Made by a program: the position numbers and the translations under genes. The notes beneath the pieces were generated by a model that saw only the letters and a list, made by a program, of their open reading frames with translations, was not told the origin of the DNA and ran no database searches. Shown here piece by piece: positions 1 to 10,728 of a DNA stretch of 64,000 nucleotides. The number at the start of each line of letters is the position of its first letter. Position 1 is the stretch's first letter. The DNA comes from Pseudisothecium myosuroides (Eukaryota; Streptophyta; Bryopsida; Hypnales; Lembophyllaceae): the NCBI GenBank assembly GCA_951799445.1, contig OX637288.1, positions 45,213,288-45,277,287 on the forward strand, given 5' to 3'.

Positions 1-26
1 CAACCATTGAATTTCAAAAATTGACA

Positions 27-60
27 TCTATCTATCTATCTATCTCTCTCTGTGTGTCTG
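27..60. repeat. CTAT/CT/GT microsatellite
   Basis: A CTAT tetranucleotide run passes into short CT and GT runs. It is simple-sequence DNA with no gene attached. Confidence 0.85.
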
Positions 61-66
61 TTTGTG

Positions 67-414
67 ATTTTTGTAGAATCCAATTTGGTCATTTTGCCTG
101 ATTTACAAACTTTTGTTTGAAAATGTGTATAAATTTGAGAGTTTTTTATTTTATTTTTTAAATTAAAAAAATACTAAATTTGACTTATATTCCAATACAA
201 TTTTTTTTTGGGTAGGGGAAACATTATTCATCTTCTTATAATTTTTCTTCCCCCAAAACTGCGTTTTTTGCTTGTAAGTTGATCATATAAAATTATTATA
301 ATCTAAAAATTCAATAGTCAATATTTTCCACAATTAATTCTATGCATACTCAACAAAGTAGTCTTTACTTTTATACGGTTAAAAATAAAATTTCAAGCAC
401 ATCCATGTGCAAAA
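67..414. other. AT-rich intergenic DNA, nothing recognised
   Basis: AT-rich sequence up to the start of the segment duplicated at 29.86 kb. I see no exon, RNA gene or transposon end. Confidence 0.5.
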
Positions 415-1254
415 AAAGATGAAAGTGGGACGACTCATTGAATACAACTCAATTTCTGTCAATTCTTGTAAAAAAACGTAATCTTTACAGTGTTCAGTTA
501 TGCATGGCTCTTGTCAAAGCAAAGTCATCAAACCATTTTGCATCTCTCAGTAGTTGGCAAATGCCAATCCACACTAATGATTGATCCACCCATAGAAATA
601 GAAGCTTGGCTGATGAGAGAAAAGCAAAACAGCTAACACAAAAACTACTCCGGGTGACTGCAGTCATTTGAGAGTTGTTTCCAACTGGAATGACTCACGC
701 AGATAATTTCAACAGTAGTACTAAATGAGTAGAAGTGGTTAATAATTTTGTAGCATTCTTGCCATCAATGAGTTGTTTCTGCACAGTAAGTGCTCGTAAC
801 CAGTTGAAAAAATAATCGCCAACCACTTCCATAGAGACACTCTAAAATAGTTTAGAGAGTGTTGTTGTCTGACAAAGAATTCAATTAGAAAAGCATACAA
901 GTTTGACAATCTAACTGAAGAGCATCACCACTAGAGGACAACATACAAAACATTCACAGAAATTTTACACGCCTGTGAAGAACTCATTGTTCTTATTCTC
1001 ATCAAACCTGCTTTGAAGTGATTTAATAGCCACCGAAAGGGTACAAAGCCAAAAAACAAGATTTGTTGTATACATAGTATCCTAAATGTAGGAAATTGGT
1101 GCCAAAGTCTCCTGCAGGGAACTGAGTTGCTCCTCAACAGGCTTGGTAGCCTTGAGACGTAGTTGAATGAGCTGCTTCTTGCGCTCATAAAACACCTTGG
1201 ACATGGCCTTCCTCTTCTCCTCCAACTCCTGCATACCACCATTGAAAGAAGTAA
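415..1254. repeat. Segmental duplication, copy A (partner at 29,857-31,113)
   Basis: From the motif AAAGATGAAAGTGGGACGAC onward this stretch is nearly collinear with 29,857-31,113, in the same orientation. It includes the last exon of the RPL13a duplicate and its 3' flank. The partner copy carries a 423-bp insertion (30,155-30,577) that is absent here. Copy A continues into two more RPL13a exons (to about 1,842) that the partner lacks. Confidence 0.85.
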
Positions 1255-1842
1255 TAAAGAGTGACAACCCCAGATGGCGATCTAGCTTACTCAGAATGTA
1301 GGAAACAGGTCAAAGACCACAATATAGCTCGAGTCAATAGAACGCTGACCACTACATTTTCACTACTACAAGATTATCATTGTTTTTGACAAAAAATACG
1401 CTGTGAAAATGATGCTCATAACAAATGCACCCAACTTGATGGTATCGTAATGGTGCCATCCAACCTCCTCGGACAAGCGGCCCAACAGACAAAACTTGTG
1501 TCCAGGTTGCAACTTCAATACCCTGCTAGAGAAAGAAGTATAATTAAGAAACTTACAAAGTTATAACAAGGACACAACTGGAACTCGGTGGTATTGCAGA
1601 AACTCCGCAACTTGGCAAACAGAAGTGCCAACTCTGATACACACCATAACCTAAATTCTAGAATAGAGGAATAAAGGGTGAGTGAAAAAAAGGAGGGCGA
1701 GTGCATGTGTTTCATTGGTAACTCACTTGAGTGCGTCAAGGATAACCATCCTCTTCATCTTGTCATAAGGTGTTGGAACTCTTTCAAGAGCCTTCAAGTG
1801 CTCAAGAACAGCTGCTCCTCTTTGGTCTTGTGTGGGATCATC
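1082..1842 (-). pseudogene. RPL13A: 60S ribosomal protein L13a (uL13) intron-bearing pseudogene, 3' half
   Basis: Three exons read on the minus strand. Exon 1,842-1,737 encodes MIPHKTK, then a segment ending [14 protein letters not shown]. Exon 1,522-1,435 encodes [16 protein letters not shown] and continues to HHYDTIK. Exon 1,228-1,082 encodes ELEEKRKAMSKVFYERKKQL and ends APISYI before a stop. These match the C-terminal half of cytosolic large-subunit protein uL13. Introns are retained with recognisable AG acceptors, so this is a genomic duplicate, not a retrocopy. Two lesions are visible. One A is missing just after the codons for HKTK, which shifts the frame in the first exon. The donor after DTIK reads TT instead of GT. 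I found no upstream exons between 1,850 and 3,400, so the N-terminal half is absent. Inference: dead partial copy; the functional gene lies elsewhere. Confidence 0.85.
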
Positions 1843-1851
1843 CTACATCAA

Positions 1852-2436
1852 AAGTAAGAATATCCGTTAAATAGCCAAGATAAATTTAGCACATTCTCTA
1901 CGCAAACGATACTCAAACAATATCCAAACTGCCGGTAGATAAAACTGACGCTCTACTTCTATTTGCCCAAAGATTCAGCTACAAGCCATTAACCTCTACT
2001 AACATCAGAAAGTATCATCTGGTACACAAGTTAAGGATGTACTGTACATATTGCATAGAACTCCTATTATCCCAACTCTGATGTCATTGCATTCAAAGGG
2101 ACAATGCAACAAAGCTCTATGCTAAAATCAAAGACAACACACTTGAAGAAAATCATACCACAAAAATGAATGAAGTTTTAGTGACACAAAAATAAACCAA
2201 TCAAGGAAAATCATTCTAGTAATTATTGCATTCGTGTTTTGATATTGTAAATTTCACAAAAGCACATCTTGTAGGAACATTCTCGCATACAAGACTTGAA
2301 ACCAATAATCTCCAAGCTTTTCGACCCAATATTTACAGAAAAACTCTACGATTTAGGATTGCTAGCAAGAACAACAGCTGACATTACCCTTATTTCCAAC
2401 AACCTAATAAAATTTGGGTGCATACTCTCAACAAAG
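1852..2436. other. Intergenic DNA, nothing recognised
   Basis: Upstream side of the L13a pseudogene. I searched it for the missing L13a exons and found none. The short reading frame at 2,296-2,490 runs into the MITE and has no recognisable features. Confidence 0.45.
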
Positions 2437-2640
2437 CACTACAAGAGAAAGGGATGTTTTAAATATAGTCCTAGGAGTAAAGTCATATAAGTAATGACCT
2501 TTTAGGGGTGTTTTAAGTAAAATTTTACTAGAAATATATGAATTTCTAGTAAAATTTTACACAAAACACCCCTAAAAGATCATTACTTGTATGACTATAT
2601 TCCTAGGACTACACTTAAAACACCCCTTTCCCTTGCAGTG
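2437..2640. mobile_element. CACTA-type MITE, 204 bp, copy 1
   Basis: A foldback element starting CACTACAAGAGAAAGGG and ending with its imperfect inverse CCCTTGCAGTG. It is flanked by the 3-bp direct repeat AAG (2,434-2,436 and 2,641-2,643). A CACTAC end with a 3-bp target duplication is the hallmark of CACTA (En/Spm) transposons. The whole element can fold into one hairpin centred near 2,540 and has no coding capacity. A second copy of identical length is at 34,606-34,809 with a different target duplication. Confidence 0.92.
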
Positions 2641-2643
2641 AAG

Positions 2644-3374
2644 TGACAGTCCCGAATAGAACAGTTACGCACGTAACTTTCCTCTCAGGAGCACAGCCGC
2701 AAGCTCTTCACCAAAATTTGATCTAGGGCTTACACAGAAGCGTGACTTCCATTAAGGTTTCCAGATTAAACTCCGCTTCAAACCTTAACAAGGATTAATC
2801 TCCGTATAAATCCTAACAGAGATTGGTCGCAAAATAGAACGAAAGGTGAGTTGACGTACTCGCGAATGGTCCTCCACAAGCGATGAAGCAACCCCGCCTT
2901 TCCTGAATGCACACCACCGTAGGTTGCGAGTAAGATCAATCACCATGAAAAACGTATCTCTCCCATGAAAACAACACGATTTCAAATCACAAGAGACGCT
3001 TCATGCCACAAAGAAATTCATCACAATTTACCGCAGCATCGAAAGATGTCGCTACAGCAGGGGGGGATTACAATTCATGCCTGCAACTCTGTCATAAACT
3101 CCCAATCTCTCTGGTATCAACAATCTTGAAACCAAAATGCACTATAAACCCTAAAGAGAATTCGAGAACTATACACATAGTGTTAAAACCCGAATTCAGT
3201 TCCCATGAAACATAATTATCACTTCCATGAAAGTAATTCGAGTCTAAACATGCTTCAGGCCCATAACAAATTCATCACAACTCTCGGAATACCCCGCCAT
3301 CGAAAGACGACACCAAACCAGCGAGTTTTTTCAATCCAAGGCAACTTCTAATGGCAATGAAATCGCCAACCTAA
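2644..3374. other. Intergenic DNA, nothing recognised
   Basis: Moderately AT-rich sequence with short unrelated reading frames on both strands (for example 2,785-2,985 minus and 3,003-3,215 plus). None shows a recognisable domain or splice structure. Confidence 0.4.
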
Positions 3375-4660
3375 ACCTCCGAGCATGTGGTGACTAAAGA
3401 GTAGTTCGAGTAGTTTAAAAAAGTATTGTGGACACTTTCATTAAAACTTTGAAGATGTTATACATGCATGGTCTTCTAAACTAGAAGCTAGAAGTGCAAG
3501 GCGCCGAAATTGATCAAACTGTCCGCCAACTTCAAACTGTCAAAGAGTTTCCTTGAAGCTGGCCGCGGCCGCAGACATCTTGTTCATCACCGATTCTACG
3601 ACCTTTGTGGCACGCCGCACGTCTCCAAAGCCCCCATCCAATTGCCAAGCCACCACAAAAGCCCCAACAAGAACACAACCCCCCGTAAGGCCTCCAAAAA
3701 TTAAGCATTTTTTAAAGGCATTGCTTGCAAGCCAAGTCCTCCAAGGAGTAGCCATTTCCAATCTTGCGGTGCTAAGCTTGATCTCGAGGAGTTTGAAAAG
3801 GAAGAAATATATTTACAAGAGCTATTATATGCGGAATTGCGGAGCATTACTGATCTAGAAGAAGTACATACATATGATGCTTGACAGCTTGAGAGGAGTT
3901 CGAAGGTGAAGTACCCTACAATGATGCGTGATTAACGCTTAGGGGACGGACCCATGACCAATCAAGACTCACAGCCTATCACTCAGTTTTCTACCACTTT
4001 GCAACTAGATATGAATGAAATTTTTTATATTTATTTTTCAAAGATGGAACTACATGTCTTCTATACTAAATAAATTTTTTAGATTCTTTTGTGAAAAATT
4101 GTTTTTTTGGAGAAATTAGTGGTCATGAAGATAAATCAAACCAAATAGAAAAATATTTCAAAAAATCTGAAAAATTCACTATGTGTGTATATTATGGTGA
4201 CAAACATCATGGTATAAAATCAATTTCCGTATCATTCTATAACTAGAAAATAATAGACTTGGAAAATGCATTTAAAGTTCAAATTGCAATAAAGCATTCA
4301 ATATTAAAAAAAAATTCAAAATTTCAATTGGAGTAGAAACTAGAGTAGATGACCTTCATTTTGCTAGTTGGGCTCAAATTCAAAAAATATCATTTTTGTG
4401 GAGAAATTTCAGATTTAGAGCAAGGAACAACAACTTCTCCAAATACACTGAAATATCATATTTTTTAATCCATTTTTTTACTAACTTCTCATTTACTTGA
4501 AGACAAACAATTGCAAGACTACAAACTCAATTGGATACTCTTCATAACCCACCATGAAAGGTCAACAACAAAAAGTGGATGAAAAAATGCTTCCAATCTT
4601 TGTGTAGACCACACTATTGTCATCCAAAAGCCATGAAATGGCTCTGGCGGCATTATTGGG
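3375..4660. repeat. 1.29-kb dispersed repeat bounded by TTAA-like sites, copy 1
   Basis: Collinear with 24,836-26,244. Homology begins at CTCCGAGCATGTGG and ends exactly before TTAA (4,661-4,664). On the left, copy 2 has TTAA where this copy has CTAA. The ends are not clear inverted repeats, so the class is open. The repeat carries a short minus-strand reading frame (3,540-3,761) of the glycine-rich hydrophobic family. Copy 2 has an additional foldback insertion that is absent here. Confidence 0.75.
3540..3761 (-). CDS. Short glycine-rich hydrophobic protein of unknown function (family member 1)
   Basis: Open frame of 73 codons starting MEMATPWRTWLASNAFKKCL. A central hydrophobic stretch (about residues 18-41) is spaced with glycines (GGLTGGCVLVGAFVVAWQ) and could be a membrane helix. 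It is followed by DGGFGDVRRATKVVESVM, an alanine run and the motif SFKETL. I do not recognise the family. Degenerate relatives with the core pattern GGCxxVGAxxVAWxxDGG and an alanine-rich FKET segment lie at 8,362-8,550, 23,351-23,460 (continuing at 9,300-9,352), 23,590-23,830 and 25,005-25,215. The frame resumes after the TGA for about 20 more residues, so this copy may itself be a fragment. It sits inside a dispersed repeat, so it may be repeat-borne rather than a host gene. Confidence 0.35.
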   Translation of the reverse strand: MEMATPWRTWLASNAFKKCLIFGGLTGGCVLVGAFVVAWQLDGGFGDVRRATKVVESVMNKMSAAAASFKETL

Positions 4661-4664
4661 TTAA

Positions 4665-5098
4665 GATAGGTGGCTCAAACAACGAATATCTTCTTCAAAC
4701 AACACTGTAGGGAGCTTAGGGAGCTCTAAAATGGGAAGTAAGTGGTTCTAAAATGGACTACCAACAATGTGAAAGCATAATTAAGACTTGTCATATATTG
4801 CTTCATACTTTGCCAATGGATGGAATAAGAGCCAAGGAAGGTCCATTTCAAATCTAGTGTCTGTCCACTTAATTTTTCTTAATGAGAATTGATTTTCCAA
4901 TTGCCTTCTTACAAATGTTTAAAGAATGTAGGGTCCATTTAAGTTTAGCAAAGGTTGAATTTTAAAACCTTGTATATTACTTTTTGAATGCAATAGTGCT
5001 TGTTTTTGGTCAAGCCATATTTTTTTTAGATTGCCTGTGTGTAGGTTTTGCAAGGCCTATGAGTCAAGAATAGGTGCCCACCGCAGAATTCTACCGTC
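4665..5098. other. Intergenic DNA, nothing recognised
   Basis: AT-rich sequence between the dispersed repeat and the duplicated polygalacturonase 5' flank. No feature can be supported. Confidence 0.4.
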
Positions 5099-5099
5099 T

Positions 5100-5705
5100 T
5101 ATGGTAATTTCAAATCTCCAATATCCAGATCCCTAGCGAACAACAAATAGCTCTATCCCGTCTTGTAATCCACAATTCGTCAAACGCCTTAGGGTCTAGA
5201 TAGCCACCAACAGCCTGACAACTAGAAATTGACCAAAAAAAAAGCCAAAACAGTCTAATAAAACTCTCTAACTTTGAATCCACCAAGAATTGAAAATTGG
5301 AGATGAATTTCAACAGCTAACAATCAACTCACCAATGGATTTGAAAACTACAACGATCTCCAACATTTGCAAAGAGCACATATTCCTAAAACAGAATTGT
5401 TCTCTAAGCCCTACTTCAAGAAGTGACCTCAGCACCTCACGCAAGAATCTCAATCCTCCCAATGAAGAAACGCAAGTTTTCTCTCCTCCGTGTGTCGCAA
5501 GCCAAATCCTGAAGTTCTGTGATTTTGAAATGGTAATGGCCAAAAGACAAAACACGGCTCTCCAAGAATGTATGAACAAAAACCCACACGCTTTAGAAAA
5601 CCCCTCCCTATTCAACCACAGAATCTCGACGTGACCGGACGTGACCAACCGCAATCAGATGGGGCTCGCCAGAACTGTTCTCTATGCTAAATTCATAGAA
5701 CTCAG
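5100..5705 (-). repeat. Inverted duplicate of the polygalacturonase 5' flank (39,690-40,310)
   Basis: Read on the minus strand, this segment follows 39,690-40,310. It shares the GGTCACGTCCGG-type repeats, the segment around CTTCATTGGGAGGATTGAGA, and one unit of the 250-bp tandem repeat ending near the ATTTGAAATTGCCATG motif. It contains minus-strand frame 5,310-5,654, which parallels frame 39,853-40,098. The shared frame is probably accidental, because the segment lies in the non-coding leader region of the intact gene. Confidence 0.8.
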
Positions 5706-5730
5706 CCATGGTACAGTAGAACCTTTCTAA

Positions 5731-6106
5731 GAGCATCGGCACTGTCACACAGAAAATTAAACTCACCAAATGCCTCATTTTGGGCTCCACAAATCTCTGT
5801 GTTGATTCCTTGTGCCAAGTCCCCACTGTGAGACGGAATATGTGTGCTACTATTCATGAAGTCAAAGCCACTATTCATGCCACCATTATTGCTTGTCCAA
5901 TGGTGAGATCTCAATAGTGAATTCCAAATTGGGGAGCATGAAAAAGGTGATGAATAAGACGAAAGGATTTTGTACCAAGCTCATTGTTTAGCGAGCCCGG
6001 CTCTATTCCGTTACAAATTGGTGAGCACATGGTGTGGTACAAAAAGGAGCCCGGGCTCGACCAAATTCCTTTCGGCCATCTATTCCGCGCCACAGTGCGG
6101 ATGCTC
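5731..6106. mobile_element. PIF/Harbinger (Tourist-like) MITE, 376 bp
   Basis: Inverted ends GAGCATCGGCACTGT and, as the reverse complement of the right end, GAGCATCCGCACTGT, flanked by TAA on both sides (5,728-5,730 and 6,107-6,109). A three-base TAA/TTA target duplication with GAGCATC ends is typical of PIF/Harbinger-derived MITEs in plants. No coding capacity. Confidence 0.8.
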
Positions 6107-6264
6107 TAAGTCGGCCCCCCATAAGCTAATAAACCTTCGTAAACAAATCGTGTCCCCATAACAAAGGTTATGACTAAAAATGAGCCTCGTTAAGCAAATA
6201 AACCTCCCTAATGTAATCTTGTCAGACCAGTTTTGGACCTATTGGTTTAGAGAGGTTCTATTGT

Positions 6265-6862
6265 TTGAAGCTAGCTAGCCCAATTGCAGATCAAAAATTT
6301 ATTGGTGACAATTGAATGCGACCAACGGTGGGCATTTGATTTGTTGGTTTCCACTCTCCTTTTTCTTTTCATCCCAAATTCTTCTCATTAGAAGGAATTT
6401 GGGGCCAAGGGAGGGCCGTTTCAGGCCCGTTCCCCAATCTGTCCCCATGCTGTGAACAGTGGTATGGGCTGTCCGAAAAATATATTTTAAATTTTTTTTT
6501 TTTTTTTTTTTTTTTGAAAATCTGATGTGGCCGAAGTTTGGCCATGTCACCCTGCTGCAGTGGCGCCGTTTCAGCAATCAGGAACTATTCACAACTTGTG
6601 GAGAACTCATGGGAACTCGGGGCCCTTAAGAGGGCCGAAATTCTCTCTAATGCCTTTTAGTTCTTTATGCTTCATTGCTTACAACTCTTGTGTTGATCGT
6701 TTGTTGCAGCATAGTTTGGAAAACTTTCGGGAAAATTAGAGCCACGGCAATGCAGATGCAACGGAATCTATGGCCCAATAAATGTACCTTAGCAATTTGG
6801 AATTTTTCTTAGATGTAGTATTATGGCGGAGTTTTCTTCTCAATTTTGTGAAATTATAGTAC
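6265..6862. repeat. Left arm of the inverted repeat around the polygalacturonase fragment
   Basis: Matches 7,668-7,995 in inverted orientation. Shared blocks include AATTGAATGCGACCAACGG / GGGCATTTGATT, TCTTGTGTTGATCGTTTGTT and GGAATTTTTCTTAGA. The left arm is interrupted by a 267-bp MITE-like insertion (6,386-6,652). Without it both arms are about 330 bp. Weaker inverted similarity continues outward, with 5,560-5,725 against 7,996-8,180. Confidence 0.75.
6386..6652. mobile_element. MITE-like insertion, 267 bp
   Basis: Bounded by imperfect inverted ends CATTAGAAGGAATTTGGGGCC and, inverted on the right, CATTAGAGAGAATTTCGGCCC. It is absent from the opposite arm of the inverted repeat, so it is a later insertion. 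It contains a run of about 25 T (6,490-6,515). The flanking three bases (TCT and CCT) do not match perfectly, so the superfamily is not assigned. Confidence 0.6.
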
Positions 6863-6908
6863 ATTTGTGGGTGCCGAGGTACGTTCCATCTTGATTTGTG
6901 TTATTTGC

Positions 6909-7690
6909 CTAATTTTCTTGTGTTAGCTCTACTCATGGTTTGGGCAACACAAAGGAGTAGGATCCTACCACCACTAAGCAATTCCAAATACTTTTCGTAG
7001 AACGGACTTTTGAAACGCCACAGTGAAGAACGTCCTGATGAGGTTTTAAAGCGCATACCTCATCTGCCACTAGAGACAACCATATTGTCAACCTGCATGA
7101 GAAGCGAAGTTAGTCAGAGCAATGAAATTTGGTCTAAACAAAACGAGGCAATTATAAAAGCAAAGACGATAACAATTGACCTGCACATTGGAAATGCCAC
7201 CAAACATTTCACTGCCAAACGAAATTCTAGCAGAATGTGGGAAAGCAACAATGCGGCAAATTTGAATATGCTTGATAAGCATGCCAAAAAATGTTCCATA
7301 TTGATCCTATCCACTCTTGATAGAAATCGCATCATCACAAATGCTGATGTAGCAATCTTCAATACAAACATGTTGGCAAGAGTCTACAGATTGACCCCCA
7401 CAAACGTGTCATTCCAACGTAATGGCCAACAAGTACTCCAAATAGCTTCAAAATAACCATGAAATAAAAGGAACTAATTAGACACCATTTGTGAGTAGTT
7501 AGGGGGTTCAGACTGACGGATGTCTAGAAATGCATGGGAAATAATCACTCCAGTTGAGACAGAGTCAACGGTAAATAGTCCATGTGGTTGACGATCAACT
7601 AGTGCAAAGGTCAAGAGAAGTATTGGAGTTAATACTGTCCATGTTCTTAGCAATTTTAGGGTTCAAGATAGTCATGTATTTCACAAGGTT
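6909..7690 (-). pseudogene. Polygalacturonase (GH28) pseudogene fragment, exons 5-7
   Basis: Minus-strand copy of exons 5, 6 and both ends of exon 7 of the gene at 41.8-44.5 kb, with introns retained (exon 6 about 7,380-7,180). Lesions seen directly: the catalytic NTD is changed to NMD, the GDD motif to CDD (SICDDAISIKSG), the W after KSG to a stop, and W in exon 7 to a stop (SSGR*GMRFK). About 200 bp of exon 7 are deleted between GMRFKTSSGR and the segment before NCSL-like codons. The 3' end still shows VLPKP and ELTQEN. It lies between the two arms of an inverted repeat, which suggests capture by a transposon or a foldback rearrangement. Confidence 0.9.
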
Positions 7691-7995
7691 AAGAAGAAAA
7701 TTCTGCCACAAATCTAATTCTAAGAAAAATTCCGCATTGCTGGGGTGTACTTATCAGGCCTTAAACTCCATTGCATCTGCATTGCCATGGCTCTAATTTT
7801 CTAAAGTATACTGCAATAAACAATCAACACAAGAGCTGTAACCATAAAGAACTGAAAGAAAAGGAATTTGGGGCAAATATAAAAGGGAGATTGAATACCA
7901 CAAAGATGGCATGGCTTTTGCTACCCCAGAATCAAATGCCCACTATCGGTTACATTCAGTTGTCAACAACAAATTTTTAACCCACAATTGGGTAG
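7668..7995. repeat. Right arm of the inverted repeat around the polygalacturonase fragment
   Basis: Inverted partner of 6,265-6,862 without the 267-bp insertion. Outward, at 7,996-8,180, lies a repeat with GGTTACGTCTAGTCACATCC-type blocks. That repeat is shared with 39,690-39,800 and, inverted, with 5,560-5,705. Confidence 0.75.
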
Positions 7996-8361
7996 GTTGG
8001 CTTCATACAGTAATAGAATTCTACAAATTTGGCATAGAAAACAACTCCGGGCGAGCCCCATTCAGTTACAACTGATTGCGTTTAGTCACATTCGGTTTGG
8101 CTACGGCTACGGCTGGTTACGTCTAGTCACATCCGGATTTTGTGGTTGAATGGGGCTTGAAATTAGTGGTCATAGCCCCATCCTTACAAGGTTAATTTAC
8201 TTTTATTTTATTGTGTATTATATAACTGGCAAGGCAAAGGTATAGACTTCCTCTTTTATTGCACTACTCTACGCAATCTCTTGCCACTATCTCTATGCAA
8301 TTGCAAGGAATCAACAGTTTGGAGATGGTTAGTTTGTCGAAGTGGCTTATGAGTGCCCTTG

Positions 8362-8550
8362 ATGGTGTTGGGGAGCCATTGTTGGAGGCTTCTTTGTTGG
8401 AGGCCTAGCAAGTGGATGTTTCATTGTTGGTGCATGTCTTGTAGCGTATAAAACAGATGGAGGGATGAAGAGGGTGCATAGTGCCAAAGCGCTTGTCTAA
8501 ACTATCTTGTGGAAGGCGCTTGCAACTGCGCACACTTTCAATGAAACTCC
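8362..8550 (+). pseudogene. Glycine-rich hydrophobic family remnant (member 2)
   Basis: The translated frame reads GGFFVGGLASGCFIVGACLV, then AYKTDGGMKRVHSAKALV, a stop, and TILWKALATAHTFNETP. It aligns with the frame at 3,540-3,761. The in-frame TAA marks it as a remnant. Function unknown. Confidence 0.55.
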
Positions 8551-8599
8551 ATGAAACTTCGTGATTGAGGCGGATGCGGGTTGGCAATGGTGGTTTTGG

Positions 8600-9290
8600 A
8601 TGTTTTTCCAGGTGCTTAACAATGACTGTTCCAAATCTAATTCATATGAATATACATTAAAAAAACAGATTGATAGTCACAAAAAAACAGATTCAAGTCA
8701 AAAATGATCTTTTAAGTAGTTCAAAAACTGGGCATCAAAATTGAAATCTACAAACTGATTGTTACCTAGAAAACATCCACTACAATTTCCAGTGAAAAGT
8801 TAGTTGTAAAGTTACAATAATCAACTAGTAGTTCCAAATTTTGACATTCTATTTTCAACTTGGGCACTTAGATTCAAATTTCAACACTCTTAAGGCTTCA
8901 TACAAGGAGCAGTGGAGCAAGTCTCTTCACAAACATAAAAGCAAAAACAAACCTTCTCCTTTGCTCAACTAAAAGCTAGTCAAGGATGGGTACAATTCAA
9001 TCCTCAAATCTGCAATAATTGGCGTTTGGCATCGATAAATTTTCGATGCGGTTCAAATTTTTGGATCGAAGCTGAACCCCTTGCATAGCGTACCACCGAC
9101 AGATAGCTAGGAATTCACAAGCAAAATAAAACAGGGTCACGAGACAATTAGGCCCATCAACAATGTAAAGACTTTCAATATACTCCATGAAGAATGTATA
9201 CATGGTTCTTCTAAATAGGCAAACAATTGCTAGTGAAAGATCTCTAAACACCACCAAAATTGATCTTCCAACGCTTGCAATTGTCCGTCG
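8600..9290. other. AT-rich intergenic DNA, nothing recognised
   Basis: No coding or repeat structure that I can support, apart from an unassigned minus-strand frame at 8,997-9,257. Confidence 0.4.
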
Positions 9291-10572
9291 GCAACTCTTT
9301 GCCCATCTTCACGCCTATCTTCACGGAGTTTCACTGAAACTTTGCGCGGCCGTGAGGGCGCTAAATTACCCACCCTTGATAATAAAGCAAACACGACCAG
9401 GTTCTTAGCTTTTATCCACTTTTGATTTAAGGGGTGTTGTGAGTGCGGTCCATTGTGCCTTCCAAGTAATAAATCTTACTAATGTTTCCTAAGTTTTTCA
9501 TGGATGGGCAAAAGAAATGCCTAGAGATGCAAGTGATGACTTCCAACTAGCTGCCAATGATCAGGGGTCACAGTGATTTAATGGTGAAATTCAACCGTCC
9601 TAACTTCCTATCCAATGTCGAGGGTAGACTGGGCACTTGGTGCCATTTCTAACTACTCGAATTAAGTGAATTAGGAACCCCTATGTTCCTTTCTTGAACC
9701 CCTAAGACTATCTTCTATGTTTTAACTTCCGGTACAATCCTAGGTTTAACCCTTAAGGTTAATTTTATGTTTCTACTCTTATTCTAGATTTTTACTTCTT
9801 AAAATTAACTCTAAATTTTAACTTTTACCTCTAACTTTTAACCTTTTCAAATTTACTCTACATTCTTACTTCTAAAACTAACTCTAAAATTTAACTTCTA
9901 AATTCTTACCTTTGAATTTTAACTTTTAATCCTAGAGTTTTACTTCTAGAACTAACCCTAAAATTTAACCTCTAAGTTTGACTTTATGGTTCAACTTCTA
10001 GATTAATTCTAACTTCTAAATTTTACTAAAAATCTAACATTTTTTAACTTCTAATTTTTACGCTAATTTTTTATTCCTCAATTAACTCTAATTTTTTACT
10101 TTCAAATTACTCTAAGTTGTAAACTCTATTTAACCCTAGAATTTTCACTCCTAATTTTTACTCTAATTCTTACTTCCTAAAGTTAACTCTAAATTTTGAC
10201 TTTAGAATTTAACTTCTACAATTAAACCTTTAAGTTGACTCTAGTTTTTAACCGCTAATTAATTCCTAATTTTAATCCTAGATTCTACTTCTAATCTAAA
10301 TCCTCAATTTTCGTCCATTGTTCTTTTTGGATGAAGTTTTAATCATGTTTATCTGTCTTACCCCTTTCCGCTCAACTTACTCTAGCTTGGTCAATTCAAA
10401 GCCAAATCCTAAATGTAATATGTTTTCGGAAACCTCTACTTCTAATCTATGAACTTTTGAATTTAAACTTCTAATTTGCACTAATCTCAGATTGCTAACG
10501 TGGATTAAGGGCTGATTAAGGAAATCAATGCTAATTAGGGAGAAAATACTAGAGATTAGATCAAAGACTCAC

Positions 10573-10635
10573 CTCTTCACTACCAGTATTAGAGATGACC
10601 TCGTCCACATCCACATACGCATCCTCATGCTCCAT
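10573..10635 (-). other. Conserved 63-nt acidic reading frame ending at a splice donor (LTR C)
   Basis: ATG followed by codons for EHEDAYVDVDEVISN and a few more residues, then GAG followed directly by GTGAGT. The same 63-nt block is at 13,990-14,052 and 20,440-20,502 in the other LTRs, with many differences at third codon positions. It could be a short first coding exon transcribed from the LTR promoter. Confidence 0.5.
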
Positions 10636-10723
10636 GATAGTCTTTTGTTTGTTTGTTTGATTTTTTCCAAGATCACCGCTTAATTTTAGAAAATATTACA
10701 CTCTTTGAGGATCTAACCTCCTT

Positions 10724-10728
10724 CCTTC
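10724..10728. repeat. Target site duplication of LTR A (left)
   Basis: CCTTC immediately before TGTGAGCTCC. The right-hand partner at 15,604-15,608 is CCTTG, one mismatch. Confidence 0.6.

Larger units (their letters stand above)
9353..10728 (-). mobile_element. Giant solo LTR 'C', 3' third (minus strand)
   Basis: Reads on the minus strand as the 3' part of the giant LTR, ending GCCCTCA at 9,353. It is directly followed by GGCCG (9,348-9,352), which pairs with GGCTG at 23,351-23,355 as a 5-bp target duplication with one change. It contains the 63-nt acidic frame at 10,573-10,635 and a degenerate array of TTAGAAGTTAAA-type units (about 9,700-10,320). LTR A at 10,729 splits it from the middle third at 15,604. 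Confidence 0.85.

Noticed and set aside
2785..2985. Possible missing L13a exon (RTIR-like residues on the minus strand)
   Set aside because: Only four residues match, and the surroundings do not align with L13a in any frame.
3375..4660. Helitron assignment for the 1.29-kb repeat
   Set aside because: A small hairpin is near the right end, but the sequence does not end in CTRR and it is not inserted between A and T.
5310..5654. Conserved 80-114-codon frame shared with 39,853-40,098 as a gene
   Set aside because: Both copies lie in a duplicated non-coding flank. The frame has no domain and is not extended by plausible splicing.
7010..7456. 148-codon plus-strand frame
   Set aside because: It is antisense to the polygalacturonase pseudogene. 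A matching antisense frame exists opposite the intact gene (43,692-44,024).
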